A DNA stretch of 64,000 nt from Phytophthora colocasiae. Taxonomy: Eukaryota; Oomycota; Peronosporomycetes; Peronosporales; Peronosporaceae. Made by a program: the position numbers and the translations under genes. This document shows, one piece after another, positions 19,821-30,032 of the stretch. Position 1 is the first letter of the stretch, and the number at the start of each line of letters is the position of its first letter. The stretch spans positions 1,054,001 through 1,118,000 of the forward strand of contig JAGKQI010000043.1 of NCBI GenBank assembly GCA_018806915.1, given 5' to 3'. The notes beneath the pieces are model-generated. The model did not search any database, was not told where the DNA came from, and saw only the letters and a program-made list of their open reading frames with translations.

Positions 19821-21253
19821 CTCGGCACCGACGACCGTGGGATGATAAGACAGGTTCGAACGCAGCGTTCGCAGCGGAAATGGTGGCGATGTCGGTTGCG
19901 TTCGACAGCCCTCGGAAATTGGCGAAGGACCCTAATGGACCTAGCGAAAGAAGCTGATTGCCTCGAGAAATTGAACTAGATCTTGCATTAGCCTCGAGTC
20001 GAGGCCCTCGACACAAGGTAACATAATTACTAGGTTAACTAGATGTTCCTAGTGTAAACGCGATCGCTTACTTGGCGGGAGCTCATAGGTCTCACTCGGC
20101 TTTTCTTCTTTGTGAGTCGCGCTGTAGCGCCAACCATCGCTTCGGTATTCAAGAGGGGATATATCAAAGTAACCCGCAAAGACTTGGCACGCCCCACCCA
20201 CACCCTTTACAACGATCTTGTTGCACGAGTCGAGATCAGGACAGACAACAATGTAGATCGGTGACTCAAAACCTTTCGCAGTGAAAATCTTGATCAGTGG
20301 CTTCAACTGCTTCTCATCGACAGTGTGTTGCTGTCCAACCGCTTGATGAATGAAAGCCACTCGACGCTTCTTGTTGGAGGAAGAAGGCTTGAGCTTCACA
20401 ATGCCATCAATATTCGGGAAATCGTCACAGTAGGGATACCAATACGACAACGAATCCTCGTCTCTCCACTCCTTCAGCTCCTTCTCCTCAAAGCCATACC
20501 ATGTTGCAGTTTCAGAGCAGAAAGCTTCCCCTTCCTTCAAGTCCAACTGAACCATGTCCACTACCTGCCGTTCTTTACTGCGCTTGAGTGGATCGTATTC
20601 CGATACGTGCAGGATCAAGTCATTATCGACGGCCAAGCGATGAAAACAAATCTCAAAAACGGTGCCAGCAAGAGCGTCATGACCAGCTCCTTGAGCCCAG
20701 CGAAGACAACGAAGAAGCTCTTCCAACCGAAGTTCCTGTGAGAGCAAGAGAACTGCATACTTCGAATCGATGACTTTCTCCCAATTGGAACAGAACAGAT
20801 AATTCTCGAGGTCTTGCGTGTTCTTGACGTACGTACGTGCGGCGCAACTTATCAACGTGATAGCTCCCAGAATCGACATTCCGAGGATAGAGAGCCAATA
20901 GGCTTTTCACCTGCGTGCAGACAGTAGAAACCATTATCTGCATGTCCTTGAGAAAGTTTGCCGTCTCTTTTGCAAATATCCGAACGGATCCACCAGAGAT
21001 GTAAAATCGGTCTTCCATGTTCTTCTCTTCGAAGTTGTACACTTCTCTTCCCAATTTGAAGAGGTCCTGTTTCTTCCAGCACGGTAGTAGACAGCGATAC
21101 ACTTCCTCATCCCATCTTAGCTTTACCACCGCTTGCTGCGATGTCGCCAGCATCGTGAACGTGATCAGCTGAGGTGGAATACTTTCATACAAAAATCCAT
21201 CCAGCAATAGCCACACGTCGGAGCGTTTATTAAACTCTGAGTAAATGGCCACA
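19818..21253 (-). pseudogene. Crinkler pseudogene CRN-1b (inverted repeat arm B)
   Basis: CRN coding spans 21253 to 20049 on the minus strand: the region around Walker B, FYISGGSVRIFAK, and the C-terminal nuclease-like part ending in a basic tail. The 5' end is cut off at 21253. It shares the 4-bp frame-shifting cgta expansion with CRN-1 (near 20828-20840). The first about 140 bp (about 21110-21253) instead resemble the intact CRN (SDVWLLLDGFLYESIPPQLI), so the copy is mosaic. The non-coding tail to 19818 also matches arm A. Confidence 0.85.
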
Positions 21254-21480
21254 GCTATGGATGAATATCGTCAAGTTGCCGACATACATATATTGTGGCT
21301 TGATTTCAGTATGTGGCCATTGGACCAATCACACATTGCAATTTACTTTTAGCGAATGAGGAGGCTGTTAGTCCGTATTTTTGACCAATTAGCTGTAATA
21401 GGAGTAGGTTTAGGAGCTACCGACAACCAGCCGACGTATAATGTCGGTCAGATTTGGGAATAGTGAGCTCAAGTGTGTAG
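21254..21480 (+). other. Diverged 5' terminal fragment of the tyrosine-recombinase element family
   Basis: Begins ggatgaatatcgt near 21258, the same 12-13 bp found at the outer end of the tyrosine-recombinase element (minus strand from 32975). Both sequences then carry two GACCAAT boxes at similar spacing and an AGGAG(G)TAGG block. It directly follows the truncated CRN-1b, as if an element of this family landed in that CRN. Confidence 0.5.
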
Positions 21481-22303
21481 GATATATCTCGCATATTGTG
21501 CGCGCCACCGACCGGTAACTAGGAGTTTGTATTGCACGTACTTGGGTGTTTAAATTCTGTTAGTATGGCGCTACGATCAGTGCAGTGAATTCAACCAAGA
21601 TTCTGGGAGAAATGATATCTCGCCACTTCAAAGTGCTGAAACAAGATGCGTCGATACAAGGTTAGTTAGTTCAGTTAATTGACGACAAAGTTCCACCTTG
21701 GAGAAGCAAGAATACCCGCAAAGTTATTTGAGGTAATGGATAGAATTTATTAAAATACAATCTACGCTGTTTCTGTTGGCGACGGTCACCAGCGCACTGC
21801 CTTGTCCTGTAGCTAGGTGCAGCTCCTCATGCGCGGCCACTTCCTCGTTCACGTCACTCACTCCCGGTGGCATCTGCTGCTGCTCTCGCTGTTGTTAATT
21901 GCGTTCCTTTCTGGTGGCGAGACCCCCCCCCCCCCACACCTACGCCCTCATGCGCCGCTCCCGTGTCTTCTGCCCTGTGTTGCTGCTGGCGCGCGATGCT
22001 CGGCTACTTTGTCCTCTGCTTGTGCTGTTGCGGGTATGTCCTTGAGCCTACCTTCTGCCATCGGCAGCCCATGTACGCGCGCACTGTCCTCACCTTCTCG
22101 CCTGTGGCCTCCGCTGCCCCTCCTGCTACTCGATGTTGGGTGGAGCCCCCCCCCCCCTTCCGCCACCCTCCCCCCTACGGCTGCCCCTTTACGCGTGCGC
22201 CGCCCGCGTCCAGCTTCCTCCGTCCTCCGCTTGTGTTGCTGCCTTTCTCGTGCCAAGCCACGCCATGCTGTCTGTTGCTGTGCGTCAATCCACTATTCTT
22301 GTA
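21481..22303. other. No gene recognised; C-rich tract
   Basis: Contains long C homopolymers (about 21927-21940 and 22146-22156) and pyrimidine-rich sequence that keeps several frames open by composition alone. I see no supported coding feature. Confidence 0.5.
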
Positions 22304-22600
22304 CTTCCTCTGTCCGAAAATATAAGCGGTCTCAACAGAAAAAATTCAAACATAACCTTAAAAAACAAGATTTAGTGTCTCTGATTGGCTCAGAATATAG
22401 CGCTAGCCACGACAATTCCAGTGGTTTTGATTGCGCTCATTTTCATGGTGTACATCAAAAGTTACGCGCGGTTCAGAATAGCCATTCCATTTTTCTCCGC
22501 ATTACCCAAGCTAAATGAACCCCGACGCAACTCAAACCCCTAACAAACGCAAGAATCTCAATCCCGAGGAGCGCGCTGCCGCATTTCTCCTTCGTGCTAA
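22304..22600 (+). mobile_element. Mariner/Tc1-like element, 5' half
   Basis: The terminal repeat cttcctctgtccgaaaatat follows TA (22302-22303), like the one at 784. After a leader, ATG 22515 opens a transposase N-terminus (MNPDATQTPNKRKNLNPEER), which runs to LLRAN and is cut at ctaa (22597-22600) by the gypsy-A LTR. The next codons of this protein (T-K-L-Q-A-H) are at 1369 on the minus strand. Confidence 0.82.
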
Positions 22601-23176
22601 TGTCGCGAGTCGGTCTTGGGCGGGACGGTTGACGCTGCGGGTTACAAGTAGAACGGAACGGTAGAGCTATAAAAGCGCACCACAAAAAGTAAAGAAAAAT
22701 ATAAAAGCGATTATTCTTTGACTCGGGGCTTGTGCTGCGGTGCCTAAGGTAAATTCACGACTGACCTCCACCAGCACGCCCTTCCTTCACTGTTTTCCAA
22801 CGTCTCACGTCCTCCAGAGTCCTCTTCCTTGTCCTTCCCGGGTCCGTACCTTCTCGACGGTACCACTCACCCCTTCCTCACGCATACTCGGGGCGCTGTT
22901 AAGCCCAGCGTAGCTCTAGTCCGTGTCTTCCGTCCTTGGCATCAGCTTACACGCAACCTGGCGCACGCTCCACGCTCTTTCTTGGCTGCGCAGACCTCGT
23001 TTCTTTAGCAATAGCGGCGCGCACTCACCCTCGTGCTGGCTGCGACCGGGGCCGGCTCGAACAACTCTTCGCCATACATATGGTCTTCCACAATGCGACG
23101 GGTCGTGGATCGGGTTTGAGAGGGGGAACGGTCGGGACCGTACCCGAGACGGTGGCCACCGTTCTCACTCGGGACA
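22601..23176 (-). repeat. Gypsy-A 3' LTR (576 bp)
   Basis: Reverse-orientation copy of 1374-1949, same length, with only a couple of substitutions seen. On the interior side a polypurine-like tcggggagga stretch (minus strand, adjacent to 23176) fits the second-strand priming site, so this is the 3' LTR and not a solo LTR. Confidence 0.9.
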
Positions 23177-23808
23177 TCCTCCCCGACTGAGACTCGACGC
23201 CCACGTCGAGCGGCTCTCTCTCGAGCAGCAGCAGCGAGCTCGTCCCTTTGCACTTGCTCCTTCAGCTCCTGTCTTTCGGCTTCCCACTTCCGACCGAGAT
23301 TCACGCGAGGTCTAGGACCTACGCAACCGTCTTGACGCCAGAACGCTTCACTCAGACGCTCGGCTTGCTCTTGATCTTTCAGATCCTTGACCCACTGGGC
23401 GTAACGGTCCCCAGCCATTTCAAAAGGCGTCAGACCTCCTGAAGACGCTTCGTAATAACGGAGAGCCCTACTCGCAAAACCCACGACGACGACAGCACCG
23501 CTCACTCTTATTGTATCATAGTCGAACACGAACCCGTCCTCGGACGCTAAGCCACCGTCCGCCAAGGCGTAGTTCAGGACGGTTAGGAGCACTCCGACCC
23601 CCGACACTCCATAACAGGCCCACTCCAACAGTTCGTATACGTACACAACCGTGTAAAACACAGCGTATAGCGTCAGCGACGTAAAAGCCCAGAACCCACG
23701 ACCGGCACAGCACGCTCTATCAACCGTTCTCCGGCACTCCACTTGCGAACCGTTCCAATATTTCACGGAGGAACGGCAGCCTATCTCCGAACTTAAGTGG
23801 AGCATCAA
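23177..23808 (-). pseudogene. Gypsy-A membrane-protein reading region, last part
   Basis: A minus-strand frame from 23808 runs through this region and on into the LTR. Residues about 35-80 are two adjacent hydrophobic helices (AFTSLTLYAVFYTVVYVY, then VSGVGVLLTVLNYAL), and a third lies near 95-110 (SGAVVVVGF). After these comes an Arg/Glu-rich, coiled-coil-like tail (EAERQELKEQVQRDELAAAA). It sits just before the 3' LTR, the place of env in retroviruses. The beginning is on the other side of the inversion (12387-13010). Function unknown. Confidence 0.5.
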
Positions 23809-24178
23809 GGTAGATGCGGTTAGGGTAAAATGAGATCATGTGCAGATTTGACCCAGCTATGGTTGAAACAACACGTTTATAGCGGAGTCGTTACTGCAAC
23901 CTTATTATGCGACATTTATGGTTGCGTTTACACATTTGTGGTTGCTCTAACACATTTCAAAAATTACGCGAGTAATATAAATCCATTTTTCTGAAAACTA
24001 TTTTCGTTCCAGAAAAATAGGTACAGTATATCATATGTTAAGTACGACTTCAGTAAGTACGATCAATGCTAGCCTTTCATTTAGAAATTCGCGCTGAAAG
24101 GAGAACCTGCGTACATCGCGCCAGTTGGAGAAGGAATCAAGCGACACCGGCGCCCCACTGACCGTTCAAGAGCTGGAA

Positions 24179-27100
24179 ATGACGGGTACGTTACATGCGA
24201 CACCACTTGAGACTGTGAATTTGGTATTAAGCTGTGGAATTGGGCTTTGGTAGGTCGGAGAACGCGAAGCGTCAATGCAAAATTGAAGATCGCGTATAAT
24301 GCGCTGGGAATTGAAGACGACGACATCAGCGACGAGGACTACGAGGTGGAAGATGACGGTGATGAAGGCGACGCCTCTTCCGCGGACGAATCGTGCGAGG
24401 AAGATGCGCCAAAAGCCGGTAAGCCGATACTGTTCAATGCTTTTGTTTGTAAAAAAATGTTTGCTGATTTATGGTGTTACTTTTGCATATTAGCAGGAAA
24501 GTCAAGAGCTCAAAGCAGGAAAGCTTCAGGTATGGTCGCGATAAGAAGCCGTGTATTTTGACTAAAATTAATGCATTGCTAATGGTTGGGTTTTGTTTGA
24601 CAGGCTCTGGTATCTCGCTAAAGCGTCACTCACCCCACGAAGCTATACAGCCCGCTTTCCGTAAGCGCAGGATGCTGAATGCACCAACAGATACGCATGA
24701 CAATGACAGTGGGGAGGAGCCATTGGCTATCTCGGAATACTCTCCAAAAAAACGTGCAAGCAAACACCTCGAAGAACTGGATTCGATGAACCTAGGTGAC
24801 GATGGGATCGTAAATACTGTGCCTGCATTTGGGACAAATATGCTGTATAAAACCTGGGAGGAATTTGAAGAGGTGTTCTCGAACTACAAGAAGAAGAACA
24901 GACTCAAGTTTCGACTGCGGAGTTCAGAGAAAACGGCTTTATACAACAGGTATGATTGCAATGCTGATATTTGTTACTGAATTGATTAACTCACGTGATA
25001 TTGTAGCACTCATGAAGACCAAATTCCAAGCGAGTTCGAGTTCTACCAGAGAATCTACCGGTGCACGCACGGAGTATCCCAGGCATCCAGATCCAAAGGC
25101 CACCGCAACCGCAAGACTCGCTATTGCAAGTGCAAAGCGAGGCTAACGGCCGCAGTCAACCGGTGTGCTGACAATACTTTCAAGATCATGGTCAGGAATG
25201 AGGTAGGTGATGAGGTGCTTATATTTGGTTGCGGCTGTCTAAAATTTGCTTGTTTTGTAGAATCACACGCACTCACATCCAACTACCGGAACCGAGGCGT
25301 CATCCTACCTCACAACCAAGACTCTGCCACTTGATGACGAAGATCGCGAAGACATGAAGACTTTAGCTGATGCCCGTGTGTCTTCTACGCACATCACGAA
25401 CTTCTTGAACGATCGTCTTGGTACGTGAAATAGGTGCTTGAGAATATATTTATATATATACTCATACTCATGGATTTATATGTATGATTAGGCTGCAAAG
25501 TGACTCCACAGCAGACGCGAAACCTTCTTCGTAGCATCGCCGGTCAGGATTCTGGCGAAGACCACATGAAGAATATGCTCCACGCACTACGGCAGTTGGA
25601 TGGAAGCGATGTTCTAGTTATCCAAGACCAGCTTGACGTAAAATGTGGGGTGGTTATGCAGACTAAGGTCCAGAAGATGATGTTCGAGCGTTGGGGCGAA
25701 ACGTTGGCAATGGACTTTACTCATGGGACGAACAATCTGGGTTATCATTTGGGTGCGTCTTCCAGCAACCTTTCTTATAAAGCAACCCTTTCAGCAACCT
25801 TACCCATTATTGCAACCCTGTTGAACTCTTCTTTCTTCTGTCATGTTGTAGGGAGTTTGGTAGTCACCACATGTACAGGTCGTGGATTTCCTGTGGTCGA
25901 TTTCATTTGCTTAAATGAGCAAGCTACTACGATCTCAACAATTCTGGAGTACTTCAAGGAGAAGAATCCGCTCTGGGAACATGTCGTGAGTGTGGTGATC
26001 GACAAAGATTTTACAGAATGGAAAGTGCTTGAGGAGTGTTTCCCGAAGGCAAAGATTTTGCTTTGCCAATTTCACGCCATCTCCTATTGGAAAAAGGTCA
26101 TGAAGCGTTCTGTCTACGGAATCAAGGTAGCTCAGGGCGAAGAACTGCTGGGCTTAATGATAAAACTTCTTTACAGGTATGTCACCATCGCTCACTTAAC
26201 AAATAAATTCACTAACGTCGGCTTTGTTTCAGCTCAACACAAGATGCCTACGACACGCACTACAGGAACTTGAAGTATTTCTGTCACCGCAACAAGAAGC
26301 AGGCTTTCTTCGCGTATTTCGACAAAAACTGGAACTCTTGTAACGAAAAGTGGTCAAACTTTTCTCGCGGGAAATATTTTACAGCGGGTAATACGACCAC
26401 TAACAGAATCGAGTCAAACTGGAATCAACTGAAGATGCTGCTTGGTCTGAAGACTCGGATTGACCAAACTATCGCAGGGTTGCTCCAGCACCAGATGACC
26501 ATTATCCAGCAAATAGCCTCGGAGGTTGGGCAGCTTCACTCATCGTCTCGAAGGCCTCAAACAGTACCCACTTTCTTGAGAGAAGTCGGAAGCAGGATTT
26601 CAGCACACGTCTTGGAAAAACTGAAGCGAGAATGGGAGCAATTCGTGAACCTGATGGAGGAAACAACGTGTGAGGCTGTGTCGCTTTCTACCTGGACGGT
26701 ATCCTGCCACAACCAGAGTTTCGAGTGCGACGACTTGACTGGAAATGCACTTGCCTGTTTTCAATGAGCAATCACTTACCATGCCGTCACATTATGCACT
26801 TAGCACACAAAGGACATGGATTCAAGATGCTTCCTGTTATGACTATTCGGGAACGGTGGAGTACATTGGCAGCGCTGAATTCAATGGAAGGGCTCACTGC
26901 CGCAGGCGATATGCTGCGTTCAATTGTGCGCATGTCAAAGCTAAGGTTGCCAAAGCTAATGTTGCCGGACGCCTCCAGTACCGGAAAGCTTTCAGCACCA
27001 ACACCACCCCTGAAACAAGTCGTGTATGTTCGTCTGCGCCGCCGTGAACGAGCAAACCAAGTTGTTCTCTCTTCTGCTGAGAAGTATTCATTCGCGAAAG

Positions 27101-28931
27101 CAATGGTAGAGCCTCTGCTGGAACACTTGTCGAGGTTGGGAAGTGCAGACTTCTATGAAGAGTTACAGACTTGGAAAAGTACGATAGAGGAGGGGCTGCG
27201 TGTTGGAGAATCTCGAGCAAAAACAGATGAAGTACCGTGTGGTGAAGACGGTGATGATGATGATGAACTGGACCAAGGTGTGGCTTCAACTATAGATCCA
27301 GCAGATGCAATTGCAACAGCAAAATTGATGGACGCTTTGGAAAATCAAATTAATGAGGACGTCACGGACGGTGTAAGTAGTGGAGATGACATTCCTTCTA
27401 CCCAATTGGCTGCTTCCAGTCCTGAACGCGACACGCCACCTATCGATAAGATAGAAGCTAACGTCGAAGCACCCTCGCCTCGTCAAGTAGATGTGATCAA
27501 TGTCCCAAAGCCGAAGCGCCGAAATCGATCGCGGTCGACTCCAACTCAGCTCCGTCAATCCAAGATAACCTCAGCTCGACTCGCTATCCACAAGTACCCA
27601 ACCGGACTCACTGTTAAGCTTGATGAGCTGATAATTTGGGCCCGCAACACACCCAACATGAAGCATGTCTTGACAACTATGGAGAAATACCCGGTCCAAG
27701 TGACAGACGCCTACTTGAGGTCGCGGGTCATTGAGTGCCAATGGGAAGCTATGAGAGCTGGTGACAACATTCATCCTTTCGTTATTCCTGCTGATCTCAC
27801 ACGGTCAATGGAGGCTGCAATTACTACTGCACGAAAGGAACAGCGCGAACCTGACAAGCTCGTCCCCAGTGTATCACAGCAAGGAATTCTTCTTGACATT
27901 GTTGCAACCATTGATCCAAAATTATGGAAGTTCTGCAGGTAAGGTTGCTGAATTGTTGGGGTTGCTTTATGGGGTCGCTTTACTAATATGGTTGCTATTT
28001 CGTTTGCAGTCGATACGTTAATGCATCGACAGAATTCTACCGAGTGAAGGCCAAGGCCAAGTCATGGGTCGAAGATCGAAAGTGGCTTGAACGCAATTGG
28101 TCAAAGTTGGACTCGGATGTTGACTTTTTTGCGAAGGAAACGCAAACTTGGGGTGTAACGCGCGAAACTGTCCGAAAGCGCCATCAAACTCTCGCCAACG
28201 AAGTGATCTCGAAGTTTACAAGCTGTCGTCTTCGCAGCGCGTTCGCTACAAGGTGTGACAAGGTCACCATTCCTTTCGAAGAGCTGGTCGGAAGTGTTTG
28301 TCGTGGGTGGCTCTCTGACAGTTCCATCGAGTTCTGCTTGAGTGAAATTGCAGCATCCGCGGGGGGTTGTTGCGTGGTGTCTTCACTTTTATGGCAAATT
28401 GGTTGGCCAGCAACTCCACGGGACCAGCTTGGCGACTATCAGTTCGTCGTGCATCCCGTTAATCTGAGTGGCAGTCACTGGGGCATTATTATCATTCAGC
28501 TCGAGCTTTCCGGTGGCGAGCTTCATGTACGGCCTCATATGTATGAACCACTTATTGACGACTGCTATCACGAAGAAATGGAGACAATTTGGAACGGCGA
28601 CAAGCGAGAGGGGCTGCGAGGATTTATTAATCGCTGGCACAAGTCATCAAATCCAGGGAGTAAAATGAATGTCGATCCAGTAACCTGGGTGGATGCACCA
28701 CAACAACCTGATAACTCCAGTTGTGGTGTTTTGATCGTCGCTCACGCACATAGCGTCGTTGCGGGGAACGCAGATCTGCATTGCTACAATGTTAGCAAGA
28801 CAGACGTCGACGTAATGCGCTTGCGGATGCTATGGTTGATGCTGTTGCGGTCCCGCGAGCGTCGAATGCCGAAAGTTGATTCTTCTACAGCAGCTGAAAT
28901 AGATCAGAAGCTCCAGGATCAGCTCAAGTAG
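24179..28931 (+). pseudogene. MULE transposase with SWIM finger and C-terminal Ulp1 protease; one frameshift
   Basis: Proposed exons: 24179-24185, 24253-24418, 24497-24529, 24604-24949, 25007-25202, 25261-25420, 25492-25752, 25852-26176, 26233-27938, 28010-28931. All joins use GT-AG. Order of the protein: acidic N-terminus, a FAR1-like Cys/His DNA-binding region ending in HTHSHP, the MULE catalytic core (MDFTHGTNN, VVIDKDF, NRIESNW as candidate D-D-E), then a SWIM zinc finger (KCTCLFSMSNHLPCRHIM). The end is a C48/Ulp1 cysteine protease domain (SHWGIII His, QPDNSSCGV Gln and Cys). Plant Kaonashi MULEs carry a similar Ulp1 tail. One base appears lost near 26740, just before the SWIM finger, so the copy is probably inactive. 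The first tiny exon is tentative. Confidence 0.8.
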
Positions 28932-28968
28932 TCATGCTTAAACAATTAATACAGCTTCACTTCACTGC

Positions 28969-29229
28969 CTAGTTTCTTAATCTATTTACTGCCATCTCTA
29001 GCAGCACTCCAAATGACATCATACTGTCTTGAGCCACTCCATCACTGCCCAAATCAGAGTCCATAGCGTACAAGCATTCCTCATTCTCCTCGATCCGGGC
29101 CATTAGCTCCATCTGAACCCTGAGTATTTGTTCCAGTATCTCCCCAATCTCCTCCAGCTTGCGTTTTGTGTCCGAGAGCTCTTCGCGTCTTGCTCGTACC
29201 AGTTCGTGTGATAGCGATCTTCTATCCAT
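28969..29229 (-). CDS. Small coiled-coil ORF convergent with the MULE transposase
   Basis: An 86-residue frame starting at MDRRSLSHELVRARREEL. The centre is a heptad-like coiled coil (LEEIGEILEQILRVQMELM) and the C-terminus is acidic. It ends 38 bp from the transposase stop, on the opposite strand and inside the proposed ends. This is the layout of a second MULE gene, comparable in position to mudrB. A longer frame extends upstream to 29352, but its extra part crosses a repetitive ACAC-rich stretch that looks like promoter. Function unknown. Confidence 0.5.
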   Translation of the reverse strand: MDRRSLSHELVRARREELSDTKRKLEEIGEILEQILRVQMELMARIEENEECLYAMDSDLGSDGVAQDSMMSFGVLLEMAVNRLRN

Positions 29230-29512
29230 CGTCGTGAGGCCCTTGCGTGTATTTGAAAAACGAGAAGTATGAAGAATGTGTGACACACATGTACATGGAG
29301 TGTAGCACACACTACTGTGTGGTACACATTTCTCTAGTTTTAGAGAATTCAATGTAATTTACGGCTCAAGTGATGACGATGGCGACGTGGCAGTGCAATC
29401 TATTATAAATTACGGTTGAAAACATATGTTTTGGGGTTGCTTTAGATGATATGGTTGCACTAAGCGCTGTCGTGCTGTCGTTACATGGTTGCGGTAACGC
29501 CGTTCGTTTATA

Positions 29513-30030
29513 GGCGCGCTCACAGGCTCTGAAACGGCCTGTGGGCAGAGAAAAAGACAAAAAACAAAAACGCCTGATTTTTATGCAGCAGAGCCCTGTG
29601 CTCTGCAACATGGAAATTGAGAAGTGAGGCCGGAAACCCAAAGTCGGGGTCCACTAAAAAGAGCAAAAGCCAGTTTTTACGGCAACAGCGTAAATACGCT
29701 GACATGTGGCCTCCAAAAGGGAATGGCTTTGAGCGCCCGACAAATCGCGATTTCTGCCATTCGCGATTTTTCCGCAGTCGGGCACAAGCCGGTAGTGAGT
29801 CTGTACTGTATGTGTGTTTGTATGCATGTGTGTGTGTGTGTGCTGGGGAGCTCTCTGGAGTTAAACTCTGTGTGCTTTGATGAACGGAGGTTAACATTGC
29901 TGTTCCGAAAGGAGGTTAAGCTTTGTGTTCTGTCGTCGGCGGTTAACATTGTTGTCTGAGTCTACCTCTGCCTTCTCACCCTATCTAAGCTCGTAATAAA
30001 CGCTGTTTGCACCTCACTTGATCTTGGTCG
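29513..30030. other. No gene recognised; TG repeat and GGTTAA repeats
   Basis: Holds a (TG)n run at 29826-29842 and three loose copies of a gGTTAACattg-like unit at about 29888-29950, then AATAAA at 29996. It could be part of an LTR or a transposon end; nothing is firm. Confidence 0.4.
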
Positions 30031-30032
30031 TC

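Larger units (their letters stand above)
23877..29512 (+). mobile_element. Mutator-like (MULE) transposon
   Basis: Boundaries are proposed from weak inverted ends of about 25 bp. The left end around 23877-23901 contains cgttactgcaacc; the right end around 29487-29512 contains ggttgcggtaacg. Between them lie a MULE transposase gene and a small convergent ORF. GGTTGC/GCAACC hexamers cluster at both ends and inside several introns. A 9-bp target duplication was not found, so the exact limits are uncertain. Confidence 0.55.

Noticed and set aside
20325..20741. Plus-strand frame of 138 codons in arm B, repeated at 44675-45055 and antisense at 14416-14832
   Set aside because: Exact antisense shadow of the CRN coding strand; it recurs only because the CRN copies recur.
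21817..22518. Long overlapping frames in a C-rich region
   Set aside because: They are open because of pyrimidine-rich composition and homopolymers, and are translated as Pro/Ala/Ser/Cys-rich low complexity.
22601..23808. Solo LTR with a private ORF
   Set aside because: Interior sequence and a polypurine stretch adjoin the LTR, and the flanking mariner half matches the other end, so it is the 3' end of gypsy-A.
29826..29950. Telomere-like or functional repeat array
   Set aside because: Only a simple TG run and three loose GGTTAA units; no regular array.
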